A DNA stretch of 64,000 bases from Todiramphus chloris collaris (Eukaryota; Chordata; Aves; Coraciiformes; Alcedinidae). Positions 10,292 to 20,700 of the stretch are shown here, piece by piece. Every line of letters begins with the position of its first letter. Within the stretch, counting starts at the first letter, position 1. The stretch covers positions 5,895,366-5,959,365 of the forward strand of contig JANVCC010000130.1 in assembly GCA_025345505.1 (NCBI GenBank), written 5' to 3'. Both the position numbers and the translations under genes were made by a program. A model generated the notes under the pieces. It made no database searches and had not been told where the DNA came from. It was given only the letters and a program-made list of their open reading frames with translations.

Positions 10292-12589
10292 GTGAAATTG
10301 TAAACAAAAGGCATTCTAGCTGAAGCGGTGGCGGAGTGGGCTTTGCTAGGGAGACATGAGGAGAGTAGCGTACGCGGTGCTAACTCGGACAATGTTATTT
10401 ACTACAAATTTTAAGGAGGCATGAGGTGGGGGAGCTGTGAGGCTGAGCTTATAATTGGCATCATGCTCTAAAAGGGAAAAACCCCACAAAATCCGGGGCT
10501 GCTCACAGGTACCTCTGCTACCCTTTCATGCTGTAATAACATGTTTAAAAAATTAAAGTCATGTTCAAACTACAGGTAAGGCCTCATGCCCTGTAGGTCC
10601 TATAGGATATAGGACTTCTTTATAAGTCCCAGATTTTTGGGAAGCTTTCCCTGTGTTTAGCTCTAAGACATTCAGGCCAAGATGTACAGGGGGATGAAGC
10701 TACACAGCTCCTGGATGGCAATGCCATGGGGGTGAAGGGGAAGGACTTAGTAAGCTGGACCTGTAAGTGAAGCTGGCATAGAGGATCATGCCCCCTGTCT
10801 CTGCTGCATCCTCCTGCATTGTAGTTTTTCATAGACCATGCTTAGACTCTGGTCCCACGTTGCTGACAGCTAACAGTATGCTAAATGCAGAAGGCACTGC
10901 CATAGTACAAACTACTATGTTCTAGTACAAAGTCTAGTACATAGACTTTTTTTGAACATTGTGGCTCTTCCTGGTTATATAGCACTCTTCGGAACCATTA
11001 ATTCTCATATTTAGTGGAGTAGAAATATAACACACATTCCTTGCACATATTTGGAGTAAAATGCATCACCGATGCGAGCTGCTGGATAAATACACCAAAA
11101 CAAACTTATAGTTTGAATTAACATCTGTCTGTTTGTGTAATGTCAGCATGTAAGAATCTTCAGCTTTGAGATGCAATCAAAGGATATTGGAAATGAGGAA
11201 CAAATAACACAAGATGAAAAGATGGCTCAAATGTATCTTGATGGCAAATCTCAAGCAAACCTATTTTGCAGTTTATAAACATCCAGTCAGTAAGGAGATT
11301 GGGATTGTCTGTACGTGCGTCTTGTGCTTCTGCAGTTCCGCTAAGGTTGCTGCGTGTGAGGCAAAACACCAAATAACCTGGAGATTCCAGGATTTGGCAT
11401 GGAAGAGGGATGCAGTGCATCAATTTCTGATGCTGTAAATGTTACACTGATTTTGCCAACTCCATGGTAGGGAAGCAGGACAGAGAGACATTTCAGATCT
11501 TAGCAGTTAGCTGTGATAGGACTGGAGACATTTGGAAACCCCAGGCACCATGAGGGTAAGGGAGCTTGTGGAGCTGGAGGAAGTAGCAGAGGCTGTGTTG
11601 TTCTTGTGGTGTTATTACCTGCTGACTTCCTTCCTTGCATTAGATAAAGCAGAGTTTGCTGTAATTTTGGCCTGCATAGAGCTTTACTAGTAATATAACT
11701 GAATTGCAGATAATGTGGAGCAATCAGCCTTTGCTCAGTTTGTTTGGGGTTGTTTATTTATTTATTCTGGTGTGGCTGGGTTTGGTTTGGTGTTTTTGTG
11801 TGTGTGTGTTTGTTTTCTTTTTTTTTTTTCCTTCCTTTTAAATGCAGCCTTTATGACATCATCCAAATGTGTGCGTTTATGGCTATAATGAATTGATTTC
11901 AGCCAATTATCTCGTCTAGGAAAGGCCATCTCAAAATTTGTTTGAGAAAGAAAATCATGCAGAAGACAAGCTGACATAATTTCCACTGAGAGAGTAACAC
12001 GATGTTTTCTTTCATTGTCTTCCTCCTTATGATATATAAACTTTCTGTGGTTTACGTTAGGCTAAAGGAATCTGTAACATGCTGTGCTAGATGGGTCACA
12101 CCATGTGGGTATGCAGCATGCTAATCCCTAAGCCATGACCCAAGGGCAACAAGTTGCCCACAGGGACATCTTGGCTCTTGGCAAGAGCCAAGTGCAGTGG
12201 TGTCTGTCTGTTAGCCCATCTGCAGGCCAGCAAAAGCTGCAGACCACTCCCCTAAGAAATAGACCTGCACTAGAGATAAGAAAGCTGAGGCTGCATTTTT
12301 GGCTCCATCGCTTAAGGATGTGGACAAGCTGCTCTCTTGCCTTGGCTACATCTTCTCTCCTTTCTGCCTTTCTTTAGCTTGTCTGCCTTTCATTACAGGT
12401 GGGTGTCAGTGCCTCCAAAAGTGATACGTGAGTAAGGACAGCTCCAATACAGGAATAAAATGCTCTTTTTTGGTTTTTTTTCTATTCACATCCTCTCTCC
12501 CACTTTGGTGCGTGCATACTTCTTAAATCTTTCCTGCCGCAGCCTGCTGGGGAGGAGAGAGACAAGGGTGAGCTTTGTAGTTAGCATCT

Positions 12590-12925
12590 CCAGCGCCCGG
12601 CTTGCCTTGCTCTGGGGCAGTTTGCAGCGGGGTCGGAGGCAGGGGCTGGCCGGGGGTGCCGTGAGGGAGTCGACAGCCCCTTCTGGGACTCCCACCGCCC
12701 GCAGCCGAGCCCCGGACCCTCCCCGCGGGACCACCGGAGGGCAGCAGAGCCCAAGCCACCGCTTCGATCCCCCCCTGATCCGCAGGCAGCGGCACCTGGA
12801 AGGGGCTGCTCGGTCCCCACGGCCCCGCTGCGAGAGCCGTGCAGGAGGCGGATCCCGGCGTGAGGAACCCCGCTGCAACCCAGAGGAGACCCGCTGGCGT
12901 GGGAAAGCGCGAACATGTTCGCCTC
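12590..12925. promoter_or_regulatory. Isolated CpG-rich block (small CpG island / candidate promoter)
   Basis: About 340 bp of strongly GC-rich, CpG-dense sequence stand out sharply from AT-rich DNA on both sides. It contains many CG dinucleotides (CCGCCCGCAGCCGAG, CCCCGCGGG, GGCGGATCCCGGCG and others) and ends with the 12-bp palindrome CGAACATGTTCG at 12910-12921. All frames across it are long because GC-rich DNA is stop-poor; I recognise no protein in any of them. About 60 bp beyond the block, a near-consensus plus-strand donor GTAAGTAT starts at 12987. That fits a short first exon of an unrecognised, perhaps non-coding, transcript running right. It lies about 8 kb upstream of the STAB2 start, so an alternative STAB2 promoter on the minus strand is also possible. 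Confidence 0.4.
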
Positions 12926-14559
12926 ATGAGTTACTAAAAATAGTCTGAGTGCGTGTGACTATAAATAAGTATACAAAACCAAACATGTAAGTATCTATGA
13001 AATCTAATACATACCATAAATAGGTAAAATTATAGCTAGAAAAAATAGAAAATACATATATATATATAAAAATGCGAGTATAGCAACATTAAAATGGTGC
13101 ACGGCTTTTATACGATAGAGAAGTTTGGAAACATTCGTCTAATTGCAGAGAATACATAGGTCATGAGGTAGAGGGGAGAGGATATGCCCAGATACCTGCA
13201 CAAATATATGCTGCATCTCAAGAACTGAGCACCTGGGGAACTATTCCATTTCCCCTGACTACTACTGAATATGTAAGTTTTGTATATACACTAAGAAAAG
13301 AAAAAATCAGAGTGATTCCAAATACACAGGAGCACCTACTGAAGTTCCATTTAAAAGAATCTGCTTTGTACCTTGTATGTTGAAGGCTAAACTTCATGAG
13401 AAATCTTATTATTTTCTTACTGTGATGAAATACATACAAAAGGATTCTTTCTGATTCTGGAAAGGGTATGGTAAAATGACTATACTTCATGTAAAGCACA
13501 CTGAAAAAGTCTAAATAGACACAAAAAAATTAAAGTTACTGTAACTGTCAATGAGATTGGGCTGAACATATGTATGAAAAACACATATGCAGGAAAACTT
13601 CTTTAAGGGCTCATGTATGTGTAGCAAGGCTCTGTACGGAAGTAGGAAGGCACTGGTGAAGAGCCATGCAAGGTCCTCATCTGCAAACACAGATAAATTT
13701 GGGATATGTCCAATATTTTTTTTTTAAAGTGACAGTTTTGAAAGTTTTGATGGAGAAGTCAAAACAAAAACAAAGACCAAATTCACCTGTAAATTAGAGC
13801 TTTACTCTGTTTATTTATTTATTAATTAATCCATTGAGGTTATAACCAACAGAAACAAGGTTTGATGATGTGGAACTCTAAGCAGGAACAATGTTAGTGT
13901 TCTGGTCCTGCTAACATCACATGTCTGCAGATGGGTCTTTTCCTGGCCCTGCCAGACAGTCTTCCAAGACTCTCATCCAGCACTGTATCCCTGTGATTGC
14001 AGAATGTATTGTAATATCATTTAGCATGAGCAACATTATACCAGTGTGAAGACAGACTCTTTCATAGTCACATCCTCTTTAACATCCTCCTTTTGTGCAT
14101 CATCAATGACATTAGATCAGGTAGACTCCGAAAGCCCCTGCAGCCCCATTATGTTGTACCACATGAGTCTTCATACATGACAAATGCTGACTGTGTGTAG
14201 TTATTTAGGGATAAGGAATAGTGCTGTAGGACAATACAATTCAATCTTCATCTTCTTTTGTTTGTTTGTTATTTGATTTTGACCTGCAGATGTGAACTTA
14301 TGTAATAACTTCAGGTATCGTTTGGGGAAATAACATTATCACAGAAGAACATTTGTAGCATAACCTCATGAACCTCATCTTGTTCAATAGTATTAATACA
14401 TTGAGGTGAATTAAATGTTACCTTCAGGTTTGACTTCCTGGTGGAAAAACCTTTGTATCCTATGAGAAGACCAAATAGATAATTAAAGATGTGTACTGAA
14501 TGTTTTAGTGACAGAAATTCTCTTTAGCCTTCTTCTGATTGTGATGTTCAGTTATGATC
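12926..14559. other. AT-rich unique DNA, no gene recognised
   Basis: Strongly AT-rich sequence with a 13-bp TA microsatellite at 13056-13068. No coding exon could be supported. Confidence 0.5.
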
Positions 14560-14745
14560 ATCCCAACCTATGAAGGATATAGAAGGATCTGGAAGTATCT
14601 GGAGAATGAAAGTAACAATTATTAGAAAAATAGGAAGTGATGCCTGTGTGGAATAGAGAGAAGACTAAGAGGAGATAAAATGAATAGAGGTATTATTATG
14701 AAGTGTGTAGAGAGGGAATGGGAAATTCTTACATTTTTGTATTGT
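14560..14745 (+). mobile_element. Ancient CR1-type LINE fragment, plus strand
   Basis: This short, heavily diverged piece follows the order of the C-terminal coding part of old sauropsid CR1 elements. It contains AAGGATATAGAAGGAT.TGGAA, then AATTATTAGAAAAAT, then AGAAGACTAAGAGGAGATAAAATGAATAGAGG, shown here only as short diagnostic words separated by substitutions. No open frame survives. The match rests on remembered family consensus and word order, so it is moderate rather than strong. It is on the opposite strand to the ancient CR1 at 16.6-17.7 kb. Confidence 0.5.
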
Positions 14746-16621
14746 ATTTCTACATTAAAAGGATGTTTCAAAGAATTACCCTTTAAAAAGACAAAACAAA
14801 GATATTTCTTTGTAAATAAGAGTTTAAGAAACTTCTAGTCTTTGCTGTTAGTGAAACTTCTTATTTTCTTATTGTCTAACTGTTGGTAGGTAACTCTTCA
14901 TATCTCTTAGAAGTTTCTAGTTGAAAGAAACAAGGAAGAAACCCCTATTTCACAGATTTCCTATGTAGCATTTAGGTAGAATCTGTAAGAAGCAAGCTCT
15001 TCTTTCTTGTAGAAATTATTTTGATTTTGAATAACTTCATTTTGTTCCAGCTCAGAATGTAAGTATTCACAGGGTGAGTTGAAGAAGTTTTACTACAGAA
15101 GCAATGAAAATGTTTTTCTACCTTGCTTGCTGGGTAAAGCATCTGTGTGGCATGCTGAACTCCTCGGAGATTGCAGTAGCTTGTCTCAAACTCTGCTGAG
15201 AAGCAGAAAGTCTTGGAGCAATTCAGGTGCATAAACATAGACATTTAGTGCCTCCTTAGATACCTTTGGATGTTCAGGACTAGTGAGTGGAATGGCCCTC
15301 TGGAGTAACTCTTGGCAGCTGTGTGGGTTACCACGAAGCACCTGAAACAGTCTTAGATAGCTAAACCACACCCACTGGGCATAAGGACTCCAAGAAGCTA
15401 GAAACCTGAAATCATGAAGAGATGCAAAGTTTTTGGGCCTAGGACAACCATACGTATCACCTTTCCAAGTCCCTGTTAGGAAAACTTCTATAGAGCCACA
15501 AATTTTAAGACATAGACTTCCTGCTCACTTGCTGTTTTGGCTTCTGTAGATCCACATGTTGGAAAGTACGAGCTGCCTGGAGGTCCTGGGGGCTGCTGAG
15601 TATGACAATGATGTTCTGAGGGAAAATCAGACTGATGCCCCAAAATCAATATCTTCTCTCGGAAGTGATGTTTTGTAACCCAGGTTTCCTATTGGGAAAT
15701 CAATATAATGGAAAAATCACAACTGGTTGTTTATCTGATGCAGGCTGTAATCAGAAGGTAGACTAGATACTCATCTGTTCCCATCAACCACCACTGAGCA
15801 TTTCAAGAAATGATATGATGCAAGTTTCTGTCTGAGATCCAGCTCTCTCTGGCTTGGCATTCTCGGCTGTGACTAGTTTTTCAAAAGAGCTCAGTTCCCA
15901 TTGTGACTATTATGACCAGGTTTTCAAAAGATTTCATCACATTGAGCTCTGAGCTCCTTTGAAAACCTCCTAATAATTATTTAGGTGAGTAAATAACATC
16001 TGAGACTAGTTGTAAAAGCTGACTCTTTCTGGCAATTCTTACCACAAAGTGATGTTTATTGCTAACCTTAAATTTTCACGTTCCCTGATGTGATTTGCCT
16101 TTATATGTTCTCACTATTTCAGCTGTTTGAAATACAATTTCCCCAAAAATAGAATAGTAGGGCAGCTATAGGCTGTATTAGGCTGTGCTATTGTTAATTC
16201 AGGATCAATGCAATGCAGTCTTTTTCCATTGATGGATCTATCACGTTAAATCTTGTGTGCTGTCATTGAGCAAAATTTCCATATTTCCTGATAAGTAACA
16301 AGAGGAGATATGGTAGAAGAGTGAGGGTGAATTCTTCAGTTAACGTTATACATCAAGACCAAAACCTAAGAGGAAAAGAGACTATGCTGAAAGAAAGTCT
16401 TGCACCTAAGGGCAGCAGCACAAAGGACAGCAGTGAGGGTTTTAAGCACTGTGTTCATTACAAAGTTGGATTTAACTAATTCCAGTCACAGTGCTTAAGA
16501 GACAAAATGCCCAGATTTGTATTTTTGGCAAAACTCCTGAGTGAAGATGTTATTCTGAATTTAACCCTTAATGTGTATGAAAATGAAAAAAGCATAGCAA
16601 CCACCACATCATGTAAAATTA
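14746..16621. other. AT-rich unique DNA, no gene recognised
   Basis: Unique sequence between two ancient CR1 fragments. No exon, RNA gene or repeat could be supported. Confidence 0.5.
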
Positions 16622-17712
16622 AAGGCCTGTTTAGTCTTGTATCCTCTTCTTGACAGTGCCTGGTACTGGATGTCTAGGAAAAGATTATAAGAAATAGGTC
16701 AAACGTAGAATAATTTTTTTAAAGTACTTCTCCAGGATTCTGTCAGCTGGTTTATGTTCTTTCTTTGCTTCCATAGCATCTTGTGGCAGTGACTTCCACA
16801 ACGTAGTTGCACGCTGTGTGAGAAAGCCCATCACTTTTGTTTCAAGTCTTCCGTCACACACTGTGGTTGCATGTCCCTACATGTTGGGCTGGGAGAAATA
16901 AGATAATGCTCTCTTTGAGACTTTGTGGAATTGTATCATACCCCTGCACCCTCTGTTCCTGTTTTATAGATATATATATATTATCTTTTTTTTTTTTTTT
17001 TCCCCAGGTACAAGGGTTATAGTTTATTCGGTTTCTCCTCATACAGGAGTCTTTCAGGAATTCTGACCTGAGTTTTACCTCTCTCTGAGTTGAAACCTTG
17101 TCTAGTTCACCTCTGCTTTTTTGGAAATGGGATGAGCCAAGCTGCCTACAGCATTAGAGATGTTTGTGCATCATAGATTTCTATTGCTATATAACAGCAT
17201 TTTTTTTCTGTTTTGTTCTCAATTCTCCTTAAAATTCTTGGCATTGTATATGCTTTTCTGCCTACACTTGAGCCACTGAACTGATGTTTCAGAGAGGGAG
17301 CCACAAGGCTTCCAGATCTTTTTATGGAGCAAATACTGATGTAAAGACCATCCTTGGGTCAGGGTTATTTTGTCCACAAGTGTGTATTAACCAGGATTTC
17401 ATTTGCTGATTGTCCCCCCATGACTTGCTCTGAAATGCTTTTGTAGCTTTCTGTTCACTTGGCCTTATAATTGACTTCCCCAATTATTTTTGTAACATGA
17501 TATATTTTGTTGCCTCATTATTAACCCCATTTTCACCTATGCTTTCAGTAGTCATGCATCGCACTTCCTTGTCATTATTTTCTCTCTAATGTGAAAAATT
17601 GGCAATCTATTATTTTCCTTTATTTCCTATGTTTCACTCAGTTGATAATCTACTGGAGGAACTTTATTCCATATGCACTTGATTTCTTTCAGAGGCTTTT
17701 GTAAAGGACTAT
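16622..17712 (-). mobile_element. Ancient CR1 LINE fragment (about 1.1 kb), minus strand
   Basis: This is a long but eroded CR1 copy of the kind common in turtles and crocodiles, older than the bird-type copies elsewhere in the window. In plus-strand order I see the reverse of the 3' UTR (TATCCTCTTCTTGACAGTG), then the C-terminal coding region (TTGTGGCAGTGACTTCCACA, TGTGTGAGAAAG). Next are the segment with TTTCTCCTCATAC, the CTGCCTACAGCAT word and the GTGCATCATAGATTT word, then the thumb region, then TTTTGTAACATGAT and TTGCCTCATTATTAACCCC around the polymerase active-site end, and finally GAGGAACTTTATTCC..ATGCA near 17660-17690. Many small indels destroy every frame. A T20-type tract near 16985-17003 is a later expansion inside it. 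It ends abruptly near 17712, consistent with 5' truncation. Confidence 0.72.
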
Positions 17713-20700
17713 TACACTGCAGCCTAGATGGCTAGGTCATATAAACGGGCATAGCTTTGATGGAACTGAGTATCTACACTCCTTGGAAGAGGAGACTGTC
17801 TTTAAAGACTTCACAGATCTTTAATCAACTACGCTTATTCTTGCAAGTCCTATGTAAGAATACCTATTATCTCAGTTTCTTGGACAATATGCCTCAGATG
17901 TGACATCATCTTGACAATAAAAATTTGTATTTTTTCTATCATTTCTTCATCTGAAAGCATGATGTTGATCCAGGCTTATTCTCCAACTTACTTTTATCAT
18001 TTGAGGCAGAGGAATTAGGAGTGTTGGTCACTTGGCACTCATGCAGAAATAAAAACTATGGTAATGATATAAGAAAGTGAAATATTTATTATTTTTGCTC
18101 AATGATAAGTAAGAATATCTAAGCTATATTTTGTTGGGTTTTATGAAAAGCCTGTCCAGTGAGTAGCATATTGCTCTATGCTTTGAATGCCAAGGTTACA
18201 CAACAGATAGAATTACAGTATTATTTTGAGCAGTCTTTGAATAATTTGTTTTTTGACTGGCTTGTTGCTATAACCTCATGATGCCCCCAGTGTAATGTCT
18301 TAGATTGTCTGGAAATTAGATACCTGCACAGAGCTGCAAACATCATCTGCAGAACATGAAACAGAAAATCTCAAATGTATTTGGAGTGAGACTGCTGTAT
18401 ATATTACATACAAAGAAGTGCGCTTTGAGACCTAACGTTGTGGAAGTTGTATTTTCTTCTTTCTATTATTTAAACCACTTGAGCTTGTCTCTCAAACTTA
18501 ATAATGCCATGAAGATCCCTTGGTGAAACTACAGTTTATGATACCAGGTAGGGTGTATTTTATTCTCTATTTCCTAAATTATTATTTGTCAGCAAGCACT
18601 ACAGATTGCTTTTCTGTAATTGCCTTCCATGTGATAGGTGCACTGAGGTGTTTTGTCTCTTAGACTCTTGGTCATGCAGAGACCTTTAAAGAAGCATTCA
18701 GAAATTTCCTTCTGGTTATTGCTGACTTCAGAAACAGTTTGTGGTTTGTTCTCTTTACCGAACTAATGCTTAGGAAGTGCTTGGATGTATGTCCATATCA
18801 ATTACAAACTTAGCTGAATGCAGCTTAGGACATGGATGCTTGGGATCACAAAGTATTTGTGTACCTCTTTGCAGCAGAAACAATGAGAGCCCCAGGAGCA
18901 CCATGCACACCTGGGCACCTCCATTCCTGTGAGTGCCCACCTTTTGTCCCAAGACCTGGGACTTCATCTGTGGGTTCCTGGAAACACTGCCGGCCAGCCA
19001 GCAGCAGAGCAAGGCCTGAAAAGGGGTGAAGCATCCTTTTTAAGCCTGTTGCATTTAACTGTCTTGAGTAACCTGATGGGGAGTTCAGCAGATCTCTCTC
19101 TTTCTGTCCTTCATCAATATCTGCCAGGTTTCTATCAGTGTATGTGTTGTGTTATTAATTTTTGGTGCTAATGATATTGTAGTTCCTGCCTGCCACCAGA
19201 GAGTAAAACAGTTCTTCTCCACCTGTTGTGCAAAGCACTGTGGGCAATGTGGTCCACACCAAATTCAGGATGTACATCGTTCATGGACACCATGTATATT
19301 TTCATTTGCACATGCAGGGGGTGTTGCTCGTACCACTTGTCTTGAACAGACTAGTTATAACAGTCACTTGGGGAATTTATTCTCTCTGGTTATTTTTCCA
19401 TTGTTTCTCCTCTGCAAAATGTGTCTCCAGCCCTGGAAAAGAGTATTCTGCCATGCTGAAAGACTGTGTTCCTAAAAGGGTATCTCTATAATTGTTGGAA
19501 AGCACTTGTTTCTCTAAAATGCATGTAAAATTTATCAGAAGCAGACCATTTTTAATGAAATATTTTTTATTTTATGAATATAAATTATAATTAAGTATTT
19601 TTTGTGAAAACTTTCCTACTGATGCTGTTGGTACAAAAATATTTTGCCTGTTTCTATTATGAACACTGGTAATTATGAATTCTGACATGAGCACATATAC
19701 ACTAACATAAGCTTAAGCTTTACTGATATTAAGAATTAATTGCCACAACACACTAATGTCAATGTGTTCGTATTAAAATGAAGCTCTTGGAAAATCTGGG
19801 TTTCCGCAAGAAATTAATGAGGCTAAGTCTGTTTAATTACACAAAGCCAAGAGGTAACTGATGGTAAAAATGTGAACTAGTACCTCTACAATAAAGGCAG
19901 TAATATAGGAGGAAAGCATGGCTGGACAATTTTAGAAGAGAAAAGTAGTGTGTATTTTTTATAGTTAGGATAATTAGTCCAGATAACAACCTATTGGGAT
20001 GAGATGGATCCTCCAAGCACTGAATGAAGCTCTTAGGTATCATTTAAATTCAGGTGCTGTAGTTGTACTAGTAGTTATGAGTGGGACTTAGTGATGTGAC
20101 AGAGCATTTAAGAGAAGGATTGTGAAGACTGATCCTTAGATTCAGCACCAGTTGCACTTTGGGGCTTTAGCACTGGGGCTTGGTTGCATGTTTGAAATAT
20201 GACTGGACAAAATGGCACATTTCACTTAAATCTTCTAATTTTGTGTGGTTAGCAGAGGGTTGTTTTAATGATACCAAAGCTGAAATTATCACATAAATTG
20301 AATACTGTATTCATTGCAGCCCAAAAAGTGGTTTCATGAATGCAGAGAGCAGAGAAACTGTCACTGAATGTAACTGAAATATTTTCCGAACAAGAGGGGA
20401 GAAAGGCTTAAGGAGGTATTTCCAAAATCCATTCAAGAGCAGCTAGAAAGAGAGCCAGTTAGTTGTAAGAAAAGGAGGGATTTAGCTAAAGTTGGTTAAA
20501 AAGGGAGAATAGGCTGCTGGCTTTGTGTCCAGTTGGCCTAGAGATGTCATAGGTAGGACCACAAAAATAATCGGTGTTGGATCCATCCCACTTAAAATCA
20601 ATGATAAAACACAGAAAGCTGCACAGTGCTGTGCTGGAGCACGGTATGGATCTGGGAAGAAATTCTATTGCAAACTTAAGTGCTTTTAACCCGACACAGC

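Larger units (their letters stand above)
8385..12589. other. Unique intergenic DNA, no gene recognised
   Basis: AT-rich unique DNA. It holds a T13 tract (9445-9457), a pyrimidine-rich stretch ending in T21 (10222-10265) and a short TG/T-rich simple region near 11755-11830. An E-box-rich block at 10.03-10.29 kb is listed separately. No exon with convincing splice sites and reading frame was seen. Confidence 0.5.

Noticed and set aside
12460-12948. Overlapping 110-160 residue frames on both strands in the CpG block
   Set aside because: GC-rich DNA has few stops, frames overlap on both strands, and none shows a domain or recognisable sequence.
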